From: Oscillospiraceae bacterium
Lineage (GTDB): Bacteria; Bacillota; Clostridia; Oscillospirales; Ruminococcaceae
NCBI GenBank assembly: GCA_900768675.1
Contig: CAAGDT010000226.1
Span: 1 to 7,094 of the forward strand
DNA: 7,094 nt
Reading direction: 5' to 3'
Part shown: positions 1-4,356 of the stretch, piece after piece
How the letters are laid out: each line of letters opens with the position of its first letter
Numbering within the stretch: position 1 is the stretch's first letter
Notes under the pieces: generated by a model
The model's input: the letters and a program-made list of their open reading frames with translations, nothing else
The model's database searches: none
Told to the model about the DNA's origin: nothing
Position numbers and translations under genes: made by a program

Positions 1-52
1 ATCTCAAAATCTCAAAAAGCAAATATTCCCTCTTTATTTTGCAATAAAAGTA

Positions 53-81
53 TTGAATTTATCGCTTTGTTGTGATATAAT
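53..81 (+). promoter_or_regulatory. Sigma-A promoter of the XRE regulator gene
   Basis: The -35 box is TTGAAT (53-58), the spacer is 17 bp, and the -10 box is TATAAT (76-81) preceded by TGA, an extended -10. Transcription should start near 88, giving a leader of about 48 nt before the ATG at 136. The assignment rests on consensus match and spacing only. Confidence 0.85.
60..77. promoter_or_regulatory. Operator-like imperfect palindrome, copy 1
   Basis: TATCGC, six bases, GTGATA form an 18-bp palindrome with five Watson-Crick-symmetric positions of six per arm. It lies between -35 and -10 and overlaps the first bases of the -10 box. A protein bound here would block RNA polymerase. This is the usual position and size for the operator of a small XRE/Cro-type repressor, and such a gene lies immediately downstream. 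Binding by that protein is inferred. Confidence 0.45.
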
Positions 82-135
82 TCCGTATATCAGAGTAAGC
101 AGTAAGATTAAGCTATAATAATTTCGGGTGATTTT

Positions 136-336
136 ATGTATCAGCGGATAAGAAATCTGCGGGAGGACAGGGATTTGACACAGCGGGAGCTGGCGGAAAT
201 CCTCTGCTGCAGCCAGAGAGTTTACAGCGATTATGAATGGGGCGTTCTTGATATACCTACCGAAATACTTATACGGCTTGCGGATTATTATGGGGTTTCG
301 GTTGACTATATTCTGAACAGAACCGACGATAAATAG
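136..336 (+). CDS. Small XRE-family helix-turn-helix transcriptional regulator
   Basis: This 66-residue protein is essentially a lone XRE/Cro-CI DNA-binding domain. Residues 4-12 form the first helix (IRNLREDRD). TQRELAEIL (15-23) is the second helix, and SQRVYSDYEWG (26-36) is the recognition helix with the family's typical Y-x-x-Y-E-x-G pattern. The tail LIRLADYYGVSVDYIL (46-61) is the classic end of the fold. There is no ligand, peptidase or oligomerisation domain, so it probably acts as a dimeric repressor. The start is preceded by a weak GGGTGA (126-131) only 4 nt upstream. Its promoter is an exact copy of the one in front of nfnAB, and a strong terminator follows, so it is monocistronic. 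Autoregulation and control of nfnAB are inferred from the shared palindrome; the target is not proven. Confidence 0.9.
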   Translation: MYQRIRNLREDRDLTQRELAEILCCSQRVYSDYEWGVLDIPTEILIRLADYYGVSVDYILNRTDDK

Positions 337-345
337 AATATTTTC

Positions 346-378
346 AAACCGCAGACCTGCATTAAGGTCTGCGGTTTT
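346..378 (+). terminator. Rho-independent terminator of the XRE gene
   Basis: A perfect 13-bp stem (346-358 with 365-377), a 6-nt loop (GCATTA) and terminal Ts (375-378) start 9 bp after the stop codon. It isolates the regulator from the second promoter copy. A weaker hairpin, GGGC-6 nt-GCCC, lies at 387-400. Confidence 0.9.
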
Positions 379-439
379 GCGTAAACGGGCAGTTTTGCCC
401 CAAAAGCAAATATTCCCTCTTTATTTTGCAATAAAAGTA

Positions 440-468
440 TTGAATTTATCGCTTTGTTGTGATATAAT
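440..468 (+). promoter_or_regulatory. Sigma-A promoter of the nfnAB operon
   Basis: TTGAAT (440-445), 17 bp, TGA-TATAAT (-10 at 463-468). The predicted start is near 475, with a leader of about 55 nt before the ATG at 530. All promoter bases match copy 1, so the two transcription units should be fired and repressed alike. Confidence 0.87.
447..464. promoter_or_regulatory. Operator-like imperfect palindrome, copy 2
   Basis: The same TATCGC-N6-GTGATA palindrome as at 60-77, in the same position relative to -35 and -10. Its presence before nfnA is the basis for proposing that the small XRE protein regulates NfnAB. Confidence 0.45.
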
Positions 469-529
469 TTTTCTGTCGGTGCTGAAATAATGAAGACAGC
501 GCAAAAATCGTGAAAAGGAAAGAGAGACT

Positions 530-1366
530 ATGTATAAGATTTTAGAAAAGAAGGTGCTTAACGACAGCGTTACAAAAATGGTCGTTGAAGCGCCTATGGT
601 TGCAAGAAAAGCTCTTGCAGGCCAGTTTATAATTTTAAGACCCGACGAGAGAGGGGAAAGAATACCCCTTACAATCGCAGACTACGACAGGGAAAAGGGT
701 ACAATTACAATCATTTTCCAGATTGTGGGCGAAACCACAATGCTGCTTTCCCAGATGGAAGAAGGGGATAGTATTCTTGACTTCGCAGGACCTTTAGGCG
801 TGCCTACCCACCTTACCGACGCCAAGAAGGTATGCGTTATCGGCGGCGGCGTGGGCTGTGCTATTGCTTACCCTTCCGCAAAGGCCTGCTTTAATAACGG
901 GGCGCAGGTTGACGTTATTGCAGGCTTCAGAAATAAGGATATAGTTATACTTGAAGAGGAATTTAAGGCAGTCTGCAACAACCTCTACATAACTACCGAC
1001 GACGGCTCCTACGGCGAAAAGGGCTTTGTTACAGACAAGCTCCGCAGCCTTATTGAGGGCGGCGCTCAGTACGACCTTGTAATTGCAATCGGTCCTATCC
1101 CGATGATGAAGTTTGTTTCCAAGGTTACTGAGGAGTACGGAATAAAGACCCTTGTTTCCCTTAACCCGATTATGATTGACGGTACGGGAATGTGCGGCGG
1201 CTGCCGTGTTACAGTAGGCGGAGAAATTAAGTTCGCCTGCGTTGACGGTCCCGACTTTGACGGTCACAAGGTGGATTTTGACGAGCTTATGCACCGTAAT
1301 TCCGCTTACAAGCAGCAGGAAGCCCACAACAAAGAGCACTGCCGTCTTTACAAGGAGGTAAAGTAA
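530..1366 (+). CDS. nfnA: NfnA: NADH-dependent reduced ferredoxin:NADP+ oxidoreductase, small subunit
   Basis: This 278-residue protein belongs to the ferredoxin-NADP reductase-like FAD/NAD-binding family, also annotated as sulfide dehydrogenase SudB or as PyrK-like. With NfnB it forms a cytosolic complex that couples NADH and reduced ferredoxin oxidation to reduction of two NADP+ by flavin-based electron bifurcation, supplying NADPH. Visible parts are the FAD-binding RIPLT at 44-48, the glycine-rich nucleotide loop GGGVG at 105-109, and a C-terminal [2Fe-2S] site with Cys222, Cys225 and Cys237. Asp218 stands four residues before the first Cys and is a candidate fourth ligand; three-Cys/one-Asp ligation is reported for this family. 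Length is normal. AAGGAAAGAG (515-524) serves the ATG. It is followed after one base by nfnB, whose ribosome binding site lies inside this gene. A PyrK assignment is unlikely because the partner is GltD-like rather than PyrD. Confidence 0.93.
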   Translation: MYKILEKKVLNDSVTKMVVEAPMVARKALAGQFIILRPDERGERIPLTIADYDREKGTITIIFQIVGETTMLLSQMEEGDSILDFAGPLGVPTHLTDAKKVCVIGGGVGCAIAYPSAKACFNNGAQVDVIAGFRNKDIVILEEEFKAVCNNLYITTDDGSYGEKGFVTDKLRSLIEGGAQYDLVIAIGPIPMMKFVSKVTEEYGIKTLVSLNPIMIDGTGMCGGCRVTVGGEIKFACVDGPDFDGHKVDFDELMHRNSAYKQQEAHNKEHCRLYKEVK

Positions 1367-1367
1367 G

Positions 1368-2759
1368 ATGCCGAATATGAGTTTAAAAAAGGTGGAAATG
1401 CCCGTTCAGGAGCCCACCGTCAGAAATAAGAATTTTGAGGAGGTAGCTCTCGGCTACACAGAGGAAATGGCTGTTGAGGAGGCAACTCGCTGCCTTAACT
1501 GCAAGAATAAGCCTTGTGTAAGCGGCTGCCCCGTAAACGTAAGAATACCCGAATTTATTGCAGCAGTAAGCGCCCGTGAGTTTGAAAAGGCTTACGAGAT
1601 TATAACAAGCACCAACGGACTTCCCGCAGTCTGCGGAAGAGTATGCCCACAGGAAAACCAGTGCGAGGGCAAGTGCGTAAGAGGTATCAAGGGTCAGCCT
1701 GTGGGAATCGGCAGACTTGAGCGCTTTGTTGCAGACTACCACAACGCAAACAGCGACAAGAAGCCTGAAAAGCCTGTTTCCAACGGCAAGAAGGTAGCAG
1801 TTATCGGAAGCGGCCCTGCCGGACTTACCTGCGCTGGCGACCTTGCTAAGAAGGGCTACGAGGTTACTGTTTTTGAGGCATTTCACACAGCGGGCGGCGT
1901 ACTTGTCTACGGTATCCCGGAATTCAGACTGCCCAAAAACATAGTAAACAAGGAAATCGAGAACTTAAAGGCAATCGGAGTTAAGCTTGAAACAAACACT
2001 ATTGTGGGCAAGTCGGTTTCCATTGACGAGCTTATGCAGGAGATGGGCTTTGACGCTTGCTTTATCGGAAGCGGCGCAGGACTTCCTTCCTTTATGGGAA
2101 TTGAGGGCGAGGCTCTCGTGGGCGTATTCTCCGCAAACGAATATCTTACCCGTACAAACCTTATGAAGGCGTACCGCAAGGACTACGACACACCTATTCT
2201 TGAAAGCCGTGCGGTTGCGGTTGTAGGCGGCGGAAACGTTGCTATGGACGCAGCAAGATGTGCAAAGAGACTTGGCGCAGAGACGGTTTATATTGTGTAC
2301 AGACGTGGTCTTGAAGAAATGCCTGCCCGTAAGGAAGAGGTTGAGCACGCTATGGAGGAGGAAATTATCTTCCGCAACCTCACCAACCCCGTAAGAATTA
2401 TCGGCGACGAAAACGGCAGAGTAAAGGCTATGGAATGTGTTGAAATGGAGCTTGGCGAGCCGGACGACAGCGGCAGAAGACGTCCCGTAGAAAAGAAGGG
2501 AAGCAACTTCGAGCTTCCCGTTGATACGGTAATAATGGCAATCGGCACCTCCCCCAATCCTCTTATCAGAACTACAACTCCCGGTATCGAAGCTAACCGC
2601 CGTGGCTGTCTCGTAGTAAACGAGGAGACAATGCAGACCACCCGTGAGGGCGTTTACGCCGGCGGCGACGCCGTAACCGGCGCAGCCACCGTTATCCTCG
2701 CCATGGGCGCAGGCAAGCAGGCGGCTAAGAGTATTGACGAGTATTTGCAGAGTAAATAA
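1368..2759 (+). CDS. nfnB: NfnB: NADPH-binding large subunit (GltD/GltA-like), electron-bifurcating transhydrogenase
   Basis: This 463-residue protein is homologous to the glutamate synthase small subunit (GltD/homotetrameric GltA) and carries the bifurcating flavin and NADP(H) site. The N-terminal region has two [4Fe-4S] cysteine sets, Cys42/45/50/54 and Cys89/93/99/103. A FAD Rossmann loop GSGPAG is at 147-152, with GGVLVYGIPEFRLP following at 176-189. The NADP-binding loop GGGNVAMD is at 287-294. The C-terminal FAD contact YAGGDAVTGAATV is near 430-442. Length is typical of NfnB/SudA. The ribosome binding site AAGGAGGT (1352-1359) is 8 nt before the ATG, inside nfnA, indicating translational coupling. 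No GltB large subunit is nearby and nfnA adjoins directly, so NfnB is a better name than glutamate synthase. A sulfide dehydrogenase (SudA) name would describe the same family. Known reaction: NADH + reduced ferredoxin + 2 NADP+ to NAD+ + oxidised ferredoxin + 2 NADPH, reversible. Confidence 0.93.
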   Translation: MPNMSLKKVEMPVQEPTVRNKNFEEVALGYTEEMAVEEATRCLNCKNKPCVSGCPVNVRIPEFIAAVSAREFEKAYEIITSTNGLPAVCGRVCPQENQCEGKCVRGIKGQPVGIGRLERFVADYHNANSDKKPEKPVSNGKKVAVIGSGPAGLTCAGDLAKKGYEVTVFEAFHTAGGVLVYGIPEFRLPKNIVNKEIENLKAIGVKLETNTIVGKSVSIDELMQEMGFDACFIGSGAGLPSFMGIEGEALVGVFSANEYLTRTNLMKAYRKDYDTPILESRAVAVVGGGNVAMDAARCAKRLGAETVYIVYRRGLEEMPARKEEVEHAMEEEIIFRNLTNPVRIIGDENGRVKAMECVEMELGEPDDSGRRRPVEKKGSNFELPVDTVIMAIGTSPNPLIRTTTPGIEANRRGCLVVNEETMQTTREGVYAGGDAVTGAATVILAMGAGKQAAKSIDEYLQSK

Positions 2760-2896
2760 GAGGACGCATAGAGCGGAGAGAGTATAGAGAATAAAGAGAT
2801 TTTCAGCTCTTTTGAAAGAAGGGACCGCAGCAAGCTGCGCGGAAAACTTTCAGGCGCTTCGCGGTTGAGCGGCGACCTTTCAGAACAACATAAAGC

Positions 2897-2930
2897 AACA
2901 GCAAGGATTATCGCCTTGCTGTTTTCTTTT
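2897..2930 (+). terminator. Rho-independent terminator of nfnAB
   Basis: A 10-bp stem AACAGCAAGG (2897-2906) pairs with CCTTGCTGTT (2914-2923), with a 7-nt loop, followed by a T-rich tail (TTTTCTTTT to 2930). It lies 137 bp past the nfnB stop. Confidence 0.85.
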
Positions 2931-3013
2931 TGGAGAAAAATTCTGCACAAAAACCGTGAATGTGTATCTGCCTTATTATTACAAGCAAAAGCCGTAATCA
3001 AGCTTCATTGGAT

Positions 3014-3060
3014 GAAACGTCTTACGTTTCCCGGGGGTCAAGGGGGCGGGCAGCCCCTTG
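3014..3060. repeat. Paired-hairpin intergenic element (REP-like)
   Basis: Two adjacent hairpins occur: GAAACGT-CTT-ACGTTTC (3014-3030) and CAAGGGG-8 nt-CCCCTTG (3039-3060), separated by CCGGGGGT. The short, GC-rich, perfectly paired design with no T-tract resembles dispersed intergenic palindromes rather than a terminator. Whether it is repeated elsewhere in the genome cannot be seen here. Confidence 0.4.
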
Positions 3061-3119
3061 GCTCACAATAACACAAATATTTTTCTCCCTTATCTCTTTA
3101 TCTTTCTCGAAAATTATTA

Positions 3120-3295
3120 TTCAGACTGCCGAGAAATCGTCAGATGCTAGGAAACCCCATAACGGCTAGGCTTTGTGCCTGCCGTTATGGGGTTGCAGGA
3201 TGCAACATAGTCATCGCCCAAAGGCGGCATGGACGCCGCCATATAAAGCGATGACGAGTTGACAGACGCAGATGGCGGTTTATCGACAGTCTGAA
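3120..3295 (+). ncRNA. Candidate structured noncoding RNA or fold-back element
   Basis: A 9-bp perfect inverted repeat (TTCAGACTG 3120-3128 with CAGTCTGAA 3287-3295) encloses the block. It extends past one mismatch by CGA/TCG (3130-3132 with 3283-3285). Inside are a 12-bp stem (3155-3166 with 3181-3192) topped by AGGC/GCCT and a 5-nt loop, the hairpin TTGCA-GGA-TGCAA (3193-3205), and an 8-bp stem GTCATCGC/GCGATGAC (3210-3217 with 3248-3255) enclosing GGCGGC/GCCGCC (3223-3240). A second stem-loop with a T-tract (3298-3325) could end a plus-strand transcript. I did not recognise a known RNA class, and no clear promoter precedes it. Strand is a guess, based on the 3' terminator. The alternative is a small non-autonomous mobile element with 9-bp terminal inverted repeats; no target duplication is evident. 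Confidence 0.45.
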
Positions 3296-3325
3296 AAGCC
3301 GCAGGACGAGCCTGCGGCGGGTTTT
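3294..3325 (-). terminator. Bidirectional Rho-independent terminator
   Basis: An 8-bp stem GCCGCAGG (3298-3305) pairs with CCTGCGGC (3311-3318), with a 5-nt loop. Read on the minus strand it is followed directly by TTTT (3297-3294) and sits just past the stop codon of the CofE-like gene. Read on the plus strand it is followed by GGGTTTT and could end the structured transcript from 3120. Confidence 0.8.
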
Positions 3326-4025
3326 AGCTTACCTTGCGGACAATGGAGATAGGGGTCTGCTGGGAGCATTGGTCGTGGGGGTTGTCACGGAAGACCTGCT
3401 CGCCGAAAGCGTCGGGGAGGTCGGGGCGGCTTTTGCCGAGAACAGTTGCGGCTATATCATTGGCGTCGATTATGATAACGTCGCAGCCGCAGTGCTTAGA
3501 GAGCTCGGCTGCTGCCTCGTCGGGCTTGTCCGGCGCCATTTTTGCATAGTTGTTATAGGGCGGGATTGTGTAGTCGCAGGGGCCGTCAATCGCCCTTGCC
3601 TTCATACCGCAGATATTGTAGAAAACGCCCTTCTTGCCGAAAAGCTTGCCGATTGCGGCGCAGAAGGCTGCCCAGAGAACCTTGGGTCTGCCCACTTCTC
3701 TTATGCAAAGCTCCATAGTCTCCGGCATACCAAGACCGATACCGTAGTTTGTCTTTACTACGAAATGACTTAAAAACTTGGCAAGGCGGGAAACCTTTAT
3801 TTCATCAAGTCTGAAGGCTCTGCCCTGGGTGATTGCAATAATTTTCTCGGAGATTATAACCGTGTCTCCCTCCTGGAGATAAGGGCAGACGTACTTGTCC
3901 AGAACGTCGGTCATAACGTCCTCTTTCATAATAACGTGAGTTTTAATAGGATAGCGGGCGTATGTGCCGAAATCCGTGTCTATTGTAAGGTTTTTTCCCT
4001 CGTTGGGGACAAAGGGCATTTCCAT
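3324..4025 (-). CDS. CofE-like protein (coenzyme F420-0:L-glutamate ligase family)
   Basis: This protein of about 233 residues resembles the CofE/F420_ligase family, whose archaeal members add glutamate to F420-0 using GTP. Visible family features are GDTVIISEKIIAITQGR (53-69), the conserved block DGPCDYTIPPYNNY (147-160), CDVIIIDANDI (181-191) with acidic residues suited to metal binding, and a Pro-Ile-x-Ile-Val-Arg end. Length fits a stand-alone CofE without the nitroreductase domain of FbiB. I chose the ATG at 4025 because AAAGGA (minus strand, 4041-4036) lies 10 nt upstream. A TTG at 4046 would add seven residues, and an ATG at 4019 would remove two. The gene is monocistronic, with its own promoter and a long leader. 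No other F420 gene is in the window and most gut clostridia are not known to make F420, so the true substrate is unknown. Confidence 0.82.
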   Translation of the reverse strand: MEMPFVPNEGKNLTIDTDFGTYARYPIKTHVIMKEDVMTDVLDKYVCPYLQEGDTVIISEKIIAITQGRAFRLDEIKVSRLAKFLSHFVVKTNYGIGLGMPETMELCIREVGRPKVLWAAFCAAIGKLFGKKGVFYNICGMKARAIDGPCDYTIPPYNNYAKMAPDKPDEAAAELSKHCGCDVIIIDANDIAATVLGKSRPDLPDAFGEQVFRDNPHDQCSQQTPISIVRKVS

Positions 4026-4235
4026 CTTTTTTCCATCCTTTAGCAAATATTAGGGACTACACCGCACAATTAACGGCTAACGCCTTTGCCGCACACTTGC
4101 TTGCATATTTTCCGCCATATTGCGCAAAAACTCCTTGGCGGACATCAAGCCCGCCTGCGTCGCTTTTGCACAATCTGACGAAAAATCTGACGGCGCAATT
4201 GCACGGCAATAATTATGCGGTATAGCCCTTGTGCA
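4026..4235 (-). other. Long 5' leader of the CofE-like gene, repeat-like
   Basis: From the predicted transcription start near 4235 to the ATG, about 210 nt are untranslated. Seen directly: a 7-bp hairpin GGCGGAC/GCCCGCC with one G-T pair (4137-4155), a 9-bp tandem repeat AATCTGACG (4172-4180 and 4184-4192), and the palindrome TTGCGCAA (4120-4127). One minus-strand frame is open through most of the leader and stops at 4077, ending with a protein-like stretch (MSAKEFLRNMAENMQASV...). It lacks a ribosome binding site, so I do not call a gene. The sequence reminds me of intergenic repeats of gut clostridia, but that is unverified. No known riboswitch signature was recognised. Confidence 0.45.
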
Positions 4236-4241
4236 GACTTT

Positions 4242-4270
4242 ATTATATCACCTGTTTACAAAATAGTCAA
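4242..4270 (-). promoter_or_regulatory. Sigma-A promoter of the CofE-like gene
   Basis: On the minus strand TTGACT (4270-4265), 17 bp, TATAAT (4247-4242), with TGA just before the -10 box (extended -10). This is close to full consensus, so expression should be strong unless repressed or attenuated in the leader. Confidence 0.88.
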
Positions 4271-4276
4271 CATATT

Positions 4277-4311
4277 TTGCAAAAAGCTTTTGCCTGTGTT
4301 GCAAAAAGCTT
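4277..4311. repeat. 13-bp direct repeat between divergent promoters
   Basis: TTGCAAAAAGCTT occurs at 4277-4289 and 4299-4311, a 22-bp period of about two helical turns. The second copy begins with the -35 box of the plus-strand promoter. The first copy also forms a palindrome, GCAAAA-AGC-TTTTGC (4279-4293), and lies just upstream of the minus-strand -35 box. The arrangement suits cooperative binding of a regulator acting on both promoters, but the identity of any regulator is unknown. Confidence 0.5.
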
Positions 4312-4327
4312 ATTTCTATGATATTAT
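4299..4327 (+). promoter_or_regulatory. Sigma-A promoter of the decarboxylase-family gene
   Basis: TTGCAA (4299-4304), 17 bp, TATTAT (4322-4327), with TGA before the -10 box. Start is predicted near 4334, giving a leader of about 23 nt. The ribosome binding site AAAGG (4345-4349) is 7 nt before the ATG at 4357. Confidence 0.78.
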
Positions 4328-4356
4328 ACTTATATTGATATAAGAAAGGTAAGCTT

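Larger units (their letters stand above)
15..82 (+). repeat. 68-bp direct repeat, copy 1 (promoter-bearing)
   Basis: This 68-bp stretch is identical to 402-469 (offset 387 bp, no mismatches; the first differing bases are at 14/401 and 83/470). It contains an AT-rich upstream part with a small inverted repeat (TTTATT, 4 nt, AATAAA at 33-48) and a full sigma-A promoter. Identity this long in non-coding DNA points to recent duplication, or to strong selection on a shared control region. Confidence 0.95.
402..469 (+). repeat. 68-bp direct repeat, copy 2 (promoter-bearing)
   Basis: Identical to 15-82. The unit from one copy to the next is 387 bp and contains the whole regulator gene plus terminator. 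The arrangement fits a tandem promoter duplication, or insertion of a promoter-regulator cassette in front of nfnAB. Confidence 0.95.
2760..3119. other. Intergenic region without a supported gene
   Basis: Between the nfnB stop and the structured block at 3120 I find no reading frame with a ribosome binding site or recognisable protein. The first 137 bp are probably nfnAB 3' untranslated RNA. They hold a hairpin (AAAGAG 2793-2798 with CTCTTT 2807-2812), a GC-rich fold (CGCAG/CTGCG near 2825-2838) and the heptamer CTTTCAG twice (2847-2853, 2877-2883). The operon terminator follows, then about 80 bp of plain sequence, a hairpin pair (3014-3060) and a pyrimidine-rich run (3080-3110). A weak minus-strand promoter-like pair (TTGATT, 17 bp, TAATAA; 2973-3001) has no gene under it. 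Confidence 0.6.

Noticed and set aside
794..2641. Long minus-strand open frames opposite nfnA and nfnB
   Set aside because: They lie antisense to two strongly supported, motif-rich genes, have no ribosome binding sites and give no recognisable protein; codon composition of the real genes explains them.
1368..2759. Glutamate synthase small subunit (gltD) as the name of the GltD-like gene
   Set aside because: No large subunit is adjacent, while an NfnA partner is directly upstream and translationally coupled.
2973..3001. Minus-strand promoter-like TTGATT-17-TAATAA
   Set aside because: It points into the nfnAB terminator and no gene lies beneath it.
2654..3169. Open frames on both strands after nfnB (2654-3001 minus, 2865-3071 and 2960-3169 plus)
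   Set aside because: They run across the terminator and hairpins, lack ribosome binding sites and have no protein-like pattern.
3120..3325. Retron msr-msd type RNA (end-to-end inverted repeat with hairpins)
   Set aside because: No reverse transcriptase gene follows; the downstream gene is a convergent CofE-like protein.
3334..3773. Plus-strand frames inside the CofE-like gene
   Set aside because: Antisense shadows of a gene with clear family motifs and its own promoter.
4077..4145. 22-codon minus-strand frame in the CofE leader (MSAKEFLRN...)
   Set aside because: Protein-like, but no ribosome binding site and inside a repeat-like leader; more likely a relic than a gene.
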